Below, in pieces: positions 1-6,054 of a DNA stretch of 9,327 bases (its first letter is position 1; each line of letters opens with the position of its first letter). The stretch spans positions 1 to 9,327 of the forward strand of contig QWPU01000100.1 in assembly GCA_003671065.1 (NCBI GenBank), given 5' to 3'. The DNA comes from Planctomycetota bacterium. GTDB taxonomy: Bacteria; Planctomycetota; Phycisphaerae; Phycisphaerales; SM1A02. Made by a program: the position numbers and the translations under genes. The notes below the pieces were generated by a model. It searched no databases. It was not told where the DNA came from and saw only the letters and a program-made list of their open reading frames with translations.

Positions 1-687
1 GATTATCGGTTCCGCAACCCCGCACTGCTCACGCAAGCGCTGATTCCCGCATCGGTCGCCGACGCGCGTGTTGAGAGCAACGAACGCCTCGAATTTCTTG
101 GGGACGCGATTCTCGGCGCGGTCGTGTGCGAGCATCTTTACAAACGCTTCCCCGAGGAGCTCGAAGGTGGGCTTACAAAGATTAAGTCGAACGCGGTGAG
201 CCGACGGGTTTGCGCTGATATCGCGATCGAACTCGGGTTTGCCGATGCGGTGAGACTCGGCAAGGGCATGGGCGATCGCACGCTGCTTCCTGTGTCGCTT
301 CTTGCGGCGTTGTTTGAGTCAATCATCGGCGCGATTTATCTTGACGCGGGCATGGACCCTGCGCGAGCTTTCATCATTCGGTGCTTGAATGATCGCATCG
401 ATGAATCAGCGCGACTTGGACATCAGCAGAATTTCAAGAGTGTTCTGCAGCAATCACTTCAACGCAAATCCCTCGGCTCGCCGATCTACATTGTGCTTCA
501 TGAACCTGGTCCAGATCACGCAAAGAACTTTGAGATCTGCGTGGAACTTGGAGCTCGCCGCTTCCCCGGTTGCTGGTCGCTCAGCAAGAAATCAGCGGAG
601 CAATTGGCCGCGCTTGAAGCGTTAGTTGAGCTTGGAATGGTGGAGCGAGGCGAGTGCGGCGAAGTGCGGATGATCGACGCGGCGTGA
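1..687 (+). CDS. rnc: Ribonuclease III, 3' portion (5' end outside window)
   Basis: Double-strand-specific endoribonuclease that processes rRNA precursors and structured mRNAs in the cytoplasm. The frame is open from base 1, so the start lies outside; 228 residues are visible, missing probably only a short N-terminus. The RNase III signature NERLEFLGDAIL is at window residues 27-38, giving the expected acidic residues E28, E31 and D35. The second active-site segment, LLAALFESIIGAIYLD (about 100-115), keeps the Glu (E106) but has Ala103 where most family members have Asp (E. coli D114). The double-stranded-RNA-binding domain runs from about 144 to 217, with NFKSVLQQ, GPDHAKNF and the SKKSAEQLAALEAL helix all recognisable. 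It ends in TGA 18 bases before the end of the convergent small gene. Identity is secure from the two-domain architecture; whether the Ala weakens cleavage is unknown. Confidence 0.96.
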   Translation, partial: DYRFRNPALLTQALIPASVADARVESNERLEFLGDAILGAVVCEHLYKRFPEELEGGLTKIKSNAVSRRVCADIAIELGFADAVRLGKGMGDRTLLPVSLLAALFESIIGAIYLDAGMDPARAFIIRCLNDRIDESARLGHQQNFKSVLQQSLQRKSLGSPIYIVLHEPGPDHAKNFEICVELGARRFPGCWSLSKKSAEQLAALEALVELGMVERGECGEVRMIDAA

Positions 688-703
688 AGAACGCGCGGTT
701 GCG

Positions 704-715
704 GTTCAGCTGAAC
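704..715. repeat. 12-base perfect palindrome at convergent gene ends
   Basis: GTTCAGCTGAAC is its own reverse complement. It covers the TGA stop of the minus-strand small gene and lies 16 bases after the rnc stop. With no loop and no T-run on either side it is a poor intrinsic terminator. It could be a protein-binding site or chance. No other terminator-like structure was seen between the two convergent genes. Confidence 0.3.
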
Positions 716-1185
716 ATCAGCCAGATGATGAGCAGCGTGTCGCCAATGATCGCGGTGGCAATCGCGCTGATGCATGCCCACGCAAGGCCACGCGAAAACG
801 CGCTTCGAGCAGGTGGTGCGCTGGCAACGGGCAGGAGCGCAAGCGTCGAAGCAATTCGCTCAATTGGTTCGTCGCGACGCGCGCGATCTTGAACAAGCGC
901 GACGATGAGATTGGCATCAAACGCGCGGATTCCAAGGCCATTCGCTAGTTTGAGGACGCGGCGACGATCTTCAAACGCAAGCACCGTGCCTTGCAGCGAG
1001 CGCTGCGTTTCGACGGCAACTTTCCAGCGTGCGTCGGTCGGATCAAACCCACGATCGCGTGCAGTTTCACGCGCAAGCAACATCTCATGCGCGACTGCTT
1101 TGCGAAAGACAACTTCTGCGCGCGCATCAGGCCGAGGCCGAGCGTGTTCAGTGAGTTTCAAGCGGTTGGAAGCAGGGATTCGCAC
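706..1185 (-). CDS. Uncharacterised small protein with one C-terminal membrane helix
   Basis: 159 residues; I do not recognise a named family. Residues 1-130 are charged and probably mostly helical. The most distinctive segment is about 59-104: a QRSLQG stretch, EDRRRVLKLANGLGIRAFDAN, then LIVALVQDRARR. Residues about 134-158 form a single hydrophobic segment (GLAWACISAIATAIIGD, then LLIIWLMF) ending the protein, so it looks like a tail-anchored membrane protein with its body in the cytoplasm. The start is GTG at 1185, the first possible start after an in-frame TGA; only a weak purine run (GAAAGA) precedes it, and an internal ATG (M35) is an alternative. It sits 218 bases downstream of phoU on the same strand and is convergent with rnc. 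I have an impression of similar 'FDANLI...VQD' proteins in planctomycetes but cannot verify it. No function is proposed. Confidence 0.72.
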   Translation of the reverse strand: MRIPASNRLKLTEHARPRPDARAEVVFRKAVAHEMLLARETARDRGFDPTDARWKVAVETQRSLQGTVLAFEDRRRVLKLANGLGIRAFDANLIVALVQDRARRDEPIERIASTLALLPVASAPPARSAFSRGLAWACISAIATAIIGDTLLIIWLMFS

Positions 1186-1218
1186 GAGCGCAGCGCATCT
1201 TTCGTAGTGAACTCAATC

Positions 1219-1241
1219 GAGCGCGGACGAGATCCGCGCTC
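1219..1241 (-). other. 9-bp perfect hairpin between phoU and the small gene
   Basis: GAGCGCGGA (1219-1227) pairs fully with TCCGCGCTC (1233-1241) around a 5-base loop. It lies about 160 bases past the phoU stop and 33 bases before the GTG of the small gene. It could end pst-operon transcription or fold in the small gene's leader, but in neither direction does a T-run follow (minus-strand sequence after it reads GATTGAGTTC). The rest of 1186-1403 contains a weaker 6-bp inverted repeat (TCAAGT 1267-1272 with ACTTGA 1281-1286) and no convincing promoter or gene. Confidence 0.4.
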
Positions 1242-1395
1242 ACAGCCGAGTCTACGACGCGATTGCTCAAGTGCTACCAAACTTGAACGATTCACATGAG
1301 AACGCCGAAGGATCCGCCGTCACAGATGAACCTCGGCAAGATCTGCACGCTGCGGCGGAGGTTGGTTTGCGTCGCCTCCCCGCGAGGTCTATCGC

Positions 1396-1414
1396 GCGCT
1401 CAGTTATTGAGCGC
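1396..1414 (-). other. 7-bp hairpin enclosing the phoU stop codon
   Basis: GCGCTCA (1396-1402) pairs exactly with TGAGCGC (1408-1414) across a 5-base loop. The phoU TAA (1404-1406) falls in the loop. No T-run follows on the minus strand, so this is not a standard intrinsic terminator. It might stabilise the 3' end of the transcript, or it may be chance in GC-rich sequence. Confidence 0.3.
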
Positions 1415-2060
1415 CGTGGCGAACGATTCGACCTTCGACAAGGAACACCGTGTCTTCAGCAATCGCCGTCACGATGTCCGCAAGACGCTCCACGCGCTGG
1501 CTCACCGCGAGCAATTCCAACGCAGCCGCCGTCTTCCCAACATCTTGCGCGATCCACTCGCGCGCCCAAACAACGACTTCGCGATTAAGTTCGTCGACAT
1601 AACCATCCGCGTGACGCACCTCAAGACAGAGCTTGATGTCTTCATTCGAAAACGCAACGAGCACATCGCTCAACATCGTTGCAGCCGCGTTGGCCATCTG
1701 CAGCAGTGACGGCGGATAGCGATAGTTTCCGCTATCCACCATGCGAATCACGCGCTTCGAAATGCCTTTGCACATGTCAGCGATGCGCTCGAGTTCGTTC
1801 GACACGCGCATCGCGGTAAGGATCAGCCGCAAGTCGCTCGCGACTGGGCTGCCAAGCGCGAGCAAACGCATGCACTCGGTCTCAAGCTCAATCTGCATCT
1901 GATCAATTTCAGCATCGCCCGTACGCACTTGACGCGCGAGTTCCACATCGCCATCGCGAATCACATTGATCATGCAGGCCACGCGCTGCTCGACAAGAGC
2001 GCCAAGCGCCAGGAGATTGCGACGAAGTTCGATCACGCGAGATTGCAGGTTGACGCTCAT
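1404..2060 (-). CDS. phoU: Phosphate-specific transport accessory and signalling protein PhoU
   Basis: Cytoplasmic all-helical protein that links the Pst transporter to PhoR, keeping PhoR in its phosphatase state when phosphate is plentiful, and that restrains uptake. The 218 residues match the usual PhoU size of two repeated three-helix bundles. Each repeat carries the metal-binding E/DxxxD motif: ERIAD at 91-95 and ERLAD at 191-195, followed by IAEDTVFLVEGRIVRH at about 200-215, the typical family C-terminus. Both repeats have Ala where ERxGD is the commoner form, leaving the acidic positions intact. ATG at 2060 is preceded by GAGGG (2067-2071) with a 6-base spacer. It follows pstB after 12 bases and ends the pst gene series, its usual place. 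Confidence 0.96.
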   Translation of the reverse strand: MSVNLQSRVIELRRNLLALGALVEQRVACMINVIRDGDVELARQVRTGDAEIDQMQIELETECMRLLALGSPVASDLRLILTAMRVSNELERIADMCKGISKRVIRMVDSGNYRYPPSLLQMANAAATMLSDVLVAFSNEDIKLCLEVRHADGYVDELNREVVVWAREWIAQDVGKTAAALELLAVSQRVERLADIVTAIAEDTVFLVEGRIVRHGAQ

Positions 2061-2066
2061 AGTTTT

Positions 2067-2071
2067 CCCTC
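2067..2071 (-). promoter_or_regulatory. Ribosome binding site of phoU
   Basis: GAGGG on the minus strand, six bases (AAAACT) before the phoU ATG, within the 12-base pstB-phoU spacer. It supports the 218-residue reading and suggests phoU has its own ribosome loading rather than depending entirely on coupling with pstB. Confidence 0.65.
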
Positions 2072-2072
2072 G

Positions 2073-2945
2073 TTAGCCGAAGCGGCCAGTGACATAGTCT
2101 TCCGTCTGCTTGTTCTTTGGACGAGTAAACATCTCTTCCGTCGCGCCCGATTCAATAAGGTGGCCTTCAAAGAAGAACGCAGTGTGATCACTCACACGCG
2201 CGGCTTGTTGCATGTTGTGCGTGACGATCACAATGGTGTAACGGTCCGCCAGCGTCTCGATGAGTTCTTCAATGGCGAGCGTGGATTTCGGATCCAACGC
2301 CGAACACGGCTCATCCATAAGAAGCACTTCAGGACCAACGGCAATCGCGCGCGCAATGCACAAGCGTTGTTGCTGACCGCCCGACAAACTCAGCGCCGAC
2401 GCACGCAGTCGATCCTTCACTTCATTCCAGATCGAGGCTTGTCGCAGTGATTGCTCGACCAGTTCATCAAGCTCCGCGCGCGTGTACACCTTGTGCAGTC
2501 GAGGACCGAACGCAACATTGTCGTAGATCGACTTCGGAAACGGATTCGGTTTCTGAAACACCATGCCGACGCGTCGACGCAGGTCAACGACATCGAGCGA
2601 CTGTGACAGCAAATCGACGCCGGCCAGTTCAAGCGTTCCACTCGCGCGCGCGCCAGTGATGCTGTCGTTCATGCGATTGATCCATCGCAAAAACGTGCTC
2701 TTTCCGCAGCCACTCGGACCAATGAGCGCCGTCACATGTTTCGCGTGCATCTCAAGATCAAGGCTCTTGAGCGCTTGAAACGACGAGTACCAACTGGAGA
2801 AGCCGCGGACTTTGATCGCGGTCTCGCGCACAGCGGCGGCGAGTGTCTGACCTTGCACACTCGGTCGTGCAGGGGCAATCGTGACTTGAGGTCCTGCTGT
2901 GCTCGAGGAGGTCACGGTGGAAGGGATTGGAGTCTCAGCAGTCAT
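2073..2945 (-). CDS. pstB: Phosphate ABC transporter ATP-binding protein PstB
   Basis: ATPase subunit driving phosphate import through PstCA; a peripheral protein on the cytoplasmic face. In order: Walker A GPSGCGKST (76-84), Q-loop FQKPNPFP (Q131), ABC signature LSGGQQQR (187-194), Walker B VLLMDEP with catalytic E212, D-loop SALD (215-218) and switch His in VTHN (H243). The FQKPNPFP stretch and the C-terminal FTRPKNKQTEDYVTGRFG are typical of PstB rather than of other ABC ATPases. At 290 residues it exceeds the usual 250-260 because about 40 Ser/Thr/Pro/Ala-rich residues precede the ABC domain. ATG at 2945 lies 6 bases after the pstA stop, with no Shine-Dalgarno visible, so translation is probably coupled. 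A GTG at residue 30 would give a protein of standard length and remains a possible start. Confidence 0.97.
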   Translation of the reverse strand: MTAETPIPSTVTSSSTAGPQVTIAPARPSVQGQTLAAAVRETAIKVRGFSSWYSSFQALKSLDLEMHAKHVTALIGPSGCGKSTFLRWINRMNDSITGARASGTLELAGVDLLSQSLDVVDLRRRVGMVFQKPNPFPKSIYDNVAFGPRLHKVYTRAELDELVEQSLRQASIWNEVKDRLRASALSLSGGQQQRLCIARAIAVGPEVLLMDEPCSALDPKSTLAIEELIETLADRYTIVIVTHNMQQAARVSDHTAFFFEGHLIESGATEEMFTRPKNKQTEDYVTGRFG

Positions 2946-2951
2946 AGAGGT

Positions 2952-3887
2952 TTACTGCAGCGGCTTCTGAAGTTTCTGGCGGATGAGGACGGCAATGCCG
3001 TTAAAGATCAACAGCACGACGAGTTGAATGATGATCGCGCTTCCAGCAAGGTAATGGAAGACTTGCTGCGGTTTTCCTGCCCAGTGGTAGATTTGCAGCG
3101 GAAGAATCGCAAAGTCGCTCATCAGGTTTTCAGGGGTGTTGAAGACCAGGAGTAATCCGCCGAGCACGAGAATCGGTGCGCTCTCGCCAATGGCGCGGCT
3201 CATCGCGAGAATCGCGCCCGTCATAATGCCTGGAATCGCCGCGGGAAGCGTGATGCACCAGACGGTTTGCCAACGAGTCGCACCTAATGCCATCGCGCCT
3301 GCACGCAACGATGAAGGCACGGAACGCAGCGACTCTTGCGTTGCGATGATGATCACCGGCAAGATCACCAGCATGAGCGTGAGGCCACCCGCGAGCACGC
3401 TTGAGCCAAAGGGCAAGCGAAAGTAGAAGAGACTTTCTTGGTTACCGAAAGTGATCGCGGTGTCGAGATTAGTGCCAAACGCGCCGAACATGCGCGCAAA
3501 TGCGGTGAGTCCAAGAATGCCATAGACGATCGATGGCACGCCCGCGAGATTCATAATGTTGGTTTGAATGATGCGCGTGAAGCGCGACTTCTTCGCGAAT
3601 TCTTCGAGGAAGACCGCGGTTGCGATACCGAGCGGCAACGCAGTGAGCGCGCAAATCGAACACACCCAGATCGAACCCATGAGCGGCGCGCGAATGCCTG
3701 CTTCAGCTGGCTTTCGTGAAGCGAAGTGAGTGATGAAACTCCACGAGAGCGTTCCGAAACCTTGCCAGAAGATCGAGATGATCAGCACCGCGAGCACAAG
3801 CATCGCGATGTTTGCCGCAATGAGACATGCCCACAAGAAGGTGCGATCGTGCCAGAGTCGTGAGGCGATTGAGCGATGAGTTGACAT
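2952..3887 (-). CDS. pstA: Phosphate ABC transporter permease PstA
   Basis: One of the two integral membrane subunits forming the phosphate channel with PstC. The 311-residue protein has an N-terminal membrane segment (ACLIAANIAMLVLAVLIISIF), a short extracytoplasmic stretch, and five further hydrophobic segments. The PstA-type motifs are visible: NLAGVPSIVYGILGL in the membrane, and the cytoplasmic coupling loop SLRAGAMALGATRWQTVW, which contacts PstB, leading into ILAMSRAIGESAPI. I chose ATG at 3887 rather than the GTG 36 bases upstream because a strong GAGGAG (3896-3901) stands 8 bases before the ATG. The chosen start also shares one base with the pstC stop (TGATG), the usual coupled arrangement. 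Confidence 0.96.
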   Translation of the reverse strand: MSTHRSIASRLWHDRTFLWACLIAANIAMLVLAVLIISIFWQGFGTLSWSFITHFASRKPAEAGIRAPLMGSIWVCSICALTALPLGIATAVFLEEFAKKSRFTRIIQTNIMNLAGVPSIVYGILGLTAFARMFGAFGTNLDTAITFGNQESLFYFRLPFGSSVLAGGLTLMLVILPVIIIATQESLRSVPSSLRAGAMALGATRWQTVWCITLPAAIPGIMTGAILAMSRAIGESAPILVLGGLLLVFNTPENLMSDFAILPLQIYHWAGKPQQVFHYLAGSAIIIQLVVLLIFNGIAVLIRQKLQKPLQ

Positions 3888-4864
3888 CAGTCGTACTCCT
3901 CGCGGAATCGCCGCAAGGTCCACTGACCAACCATCGTGAGTGCGAATGTCATGACAAACAACATGGCCGCGACGGCGTAACTCGACTTATATTCGACGCC
4001 TGTTGCAGGCGCGTCGCCAAGGAAGATCTGCACGAGATACGCCGTCATCGTTTGCACTTCCGCCGCGGGATTCGCAGTGATCTGCGCGATGCCGCCCGCT
4101 GCGAGCGGAACGATCATCGTCTCGCCGACCGCCCGTGAGATCGCCAACAAGAACGCCGCGACAATGCCTGAAAGTGCCGCAGGAATCACTACTTTCACGC
4201 TCACATCGAAGCGAGTACCGCCAAGCGCAAACGCGCCATCGCGCAGGCTTCGCGGCACCGCGCGCAGCGAATCTTCCGACATCGAACAGACGATGGGCAG
4301 CACCATGATTCCTGTCGCAAGACCCGCGCTCATCGCGTTGTAACTTCCAAACGCGGGAGTGAGTTTCTGCAGCATCGGAGTGATGACAGTGAGCGCGAAG
4401 AAGCCGTAGACAACAGTGGGAATGCCCGCAAGGATTTCAAGCGCAGGCTTAAGGACGCTGCGAACACGAGGTGACGCGTATTCACTGAGATACACCGCAG
4501 TAATGAGCCCAATCGGAAGCGCAAACGACGCCGCGATCGCCATGACCAACAGCGTGCCGCTCACCAAGGGCCAAATGCCGAAGTGCTTCTCGCTACCGAG
4601 CAACGGATTCCACTCGAAGCTGCCGAAGAACTCGCCCAGCGTCACATCAGGAAACGCGAAGAAGCCGAGTGTTTCCTTGGTGAGGATGACGATGATCGTC
4701 CCCGTGACAAAGATCGAAAAGGTTGCTGCAAGCGCGAGCATCGCCACGATGAGTCGTTCACGCAGTGTTCGTGCTGCAACCGATTTCTGTCGGCCCAACA
4801 AGGACAAATCCCTGGTCGGTGACTCGCGCGAGCGCGGAAGAGAAGTGGTGGGAAAGCGTGTCAC
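3887..4864 (-). CDS. pstC: Phosphate ABC transporter permease PstC
   Basis: Partner of PstA in the phosphate channel. 325 residues. A polar N-terminal tail (about 1-36) precedes the first membrane helix (about 38-62). A region outside the membrane follows (about 64-97, containing FFGSFEWNPLLG), and then the permease domain from about 98. Family motifs are LEILAGIPTVVYGFFAL (142-158), the coupling loop SLRDGAFALGGTRFDVSVK (206-224) and AISRAVGETMIV (241-252), whose Arg/Glu pair corresponds to residues needed for transport in E. coli PstC. The start is uncertain. GTG at 4864 is the first start codon after an in-frame TAG, with no clear ribosome binding site. An in-frame TTG at residue 20, preceded by AGGGA, could be used instead and would remove only part of the polar tail. 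Confidence 0.95.
   Translation of the reverse strand: MTRFPTTSLPRSRESPTRDLSLLGRQKSVAARTLRERLIVAMLALAATFSIFVTGTIIVILTKETLGFFAFPDVTLGEFFGSFEWNPLLGSEKHFGIWPLVSGTLLVMAIAASFALPIGLITAVYLSEYASPRVRSVLKPALEILAGIPTVVYGFFALTVITPMLQKLTPAFGSYNAMSAGLATGIMVLPIVCSMSEDSLRAVPRSLRDGAFALGGTRFDVSVKVVIPAALSGIVAAFLLAISRAVGETMIVPLAAGGIAQITANPAAEVQTMTAYLVQIFLGDAPATGVEYKSSYAVAAMLFVMTFALTMVGQWTLRRFREEYD
3896..3901 (-). promoter_or_regulatory. Ribosome binding site that decides the pstA start
   Basis: GAGGAG on the minus strand, 8 bases before the ATG at 3887 and inside the last codons of pstC. It is the strongest Shine-Dalgarno sequence seen in the window and argues for the 311-residue PstA over the longer GTG reading. 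Confidence 0.75.
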
Positions 4865-4942
4865 GGATGCACGGTGGGCGAAGTATTTAATCTATCCGCA
4901 GTCACGCACATCGGGGCGCGCTTGCATGAGTCGGCACCGTTG

Positions 4943-4978
4943 AAAACGCACACAGCGGCGACTCCTGCCGCCGCGGTG
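4943..4978 (-). terminator. Hairpin with short T-run between pstS and pstC
   Basis: Read on the minus strand, CAC-C-GCGGCG (4978-4969) pairs with CGCCGC-T-GTG (4960-4951). This gives nine base pairs with one internal C/T mismatch around an 8-base loop. TGCG and then TTTT (4946-4943) follow. It begins 25 bases after the pstS stop, inside the 139-base gap before pstC. Position and form suit a partial terminator or mRNA-stabilising structure that keeps PstS above PstCAB. The T-run is short and not adjacent to the stem, so termination would be incomplete. The rest of the gap holds an AT-rich patch (ATTAAATACTT, about 4883-4893) without a convincing -35 element. Confidence 0.5.
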
Positions 4979-5003
4979 CATGTTGATTCGTGCGCTGATC
5001 GAC

Positions 5004-6008
5004 TTATTCGTACACCGTCGCAAGCGAGCCCGTCACGGCTTCGCCCGTTGGCTTCGTGAATTGCGTGCCAGTGCGGCGATTCATCCAATTCGCAGCCACC
5101 TTCGTGCTGATCTCTTTAGGAAGTTTCACATAGCCAACTTCGCTCACTAGTTCAGGTGCTTGCTCGAGATAGAACGCAATAAACGCAGCGACTTCTGGCT
5201 TGGCCGCGCTCGCCTTGTTCACATAGATAAACAGCGGACGGCTGAACGGAGCGTACGAACCAGATTCGATCGTCTCAACAGTTGGAAGCACTGCGGCTGC
5301 GCCGTTACCGATCGCAAGCGCCTTCACTTGATCCTTGTTCTCAAAGTAGTACGCGCAGCCGAAGAAGCCGATGGCGTTCTCATCGCCCGCCACGCCGCGC
5401 ACCAACACATTGTCATCTTCCGACACGCTCATATCCGAACGAATCGAGCCATCTTTGCCAACGGTGACTTCTTTGAAGTAGTCAAATGTTCCCGAGTCAG
5501 TGCCTGGCGAATAGACCTTGATGGCAGTGTTTGGCCAGGATGCATCAACATCTTTCCAAGTCTTCGCAGTGGCTGATGCTGAGTAAATCTTCTTCACTTG
5601 ATCGACGGTCAGCGCGCTGCACCATGTGTTCTTTGGATTGACCACGATGGTGAGTCCGTCGTAGGCGACCGGAAGTTCGACATATTCAATCTTGCTCTTC
5701 GCAGCCAGTTCGCTTTCAGCCTTCTTGATTGGACGCGATGCATCAGCGATATCGATTTCACCCGCGCAAAACCGCTTGAATCCGCCGCCAGTTCCTGAAA
5801 TGCCAACAGTAACGCGCACTTTGCCTGCGACCTTGTTGAACTCTTCAGCGACCGCTTCGGTGATCGGATAGACCGTCGATGAGCCGTCGATCTTGACCGC
5901 GCCCTTCAAGGACGGATCGAGCTTTGTCGCGTCTTGTGGTGCAGCGGCGAGAAGCAGTGTGCTAAGGGAGAGGAGACTTGCGGATGAGAGTTTGATCAGC
6001 GTAATCAT
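5004..6008 (-). CDS. pstS: Phosphate-binding protein PstS
   Basis: Extracytoplasmic receptor that captures inorganic phosphate and delivers it to PstCA. 334 residues. A signal peptide is clear: K6, a hydrophobic core (LLSLSTLLLAAA, about 12-23) and probable cleavage near A23-P24; there is no lipobox Cys. Phosphate-contact segments of the family are present: DGSSTVYPITEA (41-52), SGTGGGFKRFCAGEIDIADASRPI (from about 71 to 94), AYDGLTIVVNP (115-125) and SPGTDSGTFDYF (167-178). The frame remains open for 51 codons upstream, but that stretch overlaps the end of phoR and would put the signal peptide inside the protein, so ATG at 6008 is the start. Only a weak GGGA lies 10 bases before it. It follows phoR by 46 bases. 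Confidence 0.96.
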   Translation of the reverse strand: MITLIKLSSASLLSLSTLLLAAAPQDATKLDPSLKGAVKIDGSSTVYPITEAVAEEFNKVAGKVRVTVGISGTGGGFKRFCAGEIDIADASRPIKKAESELAAKSKIEYVELPVAYDGLTIVVNPKNTWCSALTVDQVKKIYSASATAKTWKDVDASWPNTAIKVYSPGTDSGTFDYFKEVTVGKDGSIRSDMSVSEDDNVLVRGVAGDENAIGFFGCAYYFENKDQVKALAIGNGAAAVLPTVETIESGSYAPFSRPLFIYVNKASAAKPEVAAFIAFYLEQAPELVSEVGYVKLPKEISTKVAANWMNRRTGTQFTKPTGEAVTGSLATVYE

Positions 6009-6054
6009 GCGATAAGTGTCCCGAGTGCATGTCAAGATTGTGTGTGGATCGAGT

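Noticed and set aside
1271..1709. Open frames on the + strand between 1271 and 1709
   Set aside because: They run antisense into phoU; the part outside phoU is too short and lacks a ribosome binding site or recognisable sequence.
1929..2450. Open frame on the + strand across phoU and pstB (173 codons)
   Set aside because: It is antisense to two conserved genes and spans their junction; composition is typical of a shadow frame.
3888..3923. Upstream GTG start for pstA
   Set aside because: It overlaps pstC by 37 bases and lacks a ribosome binding site, whereas the ATG at 3887 has GAGGAG at ideal spacing and a TGATG overlap.
4874..5088. Small open frames in and around the pstS-pstC gap
   Set aside because: They overlap the pstS 3' end or the hairpin and resemble no known protein.
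6007..6035. TTGACA (6035-6030) as the -35 box of a pstS promoter
   Set aside because: At 17 bases the -10 position reads TCGCAT and would overlap the start codon, leaving transcription to begin inside the gene. GGGACA downstream is spaced 13 bases, not 11, so it is not a Pho box either.
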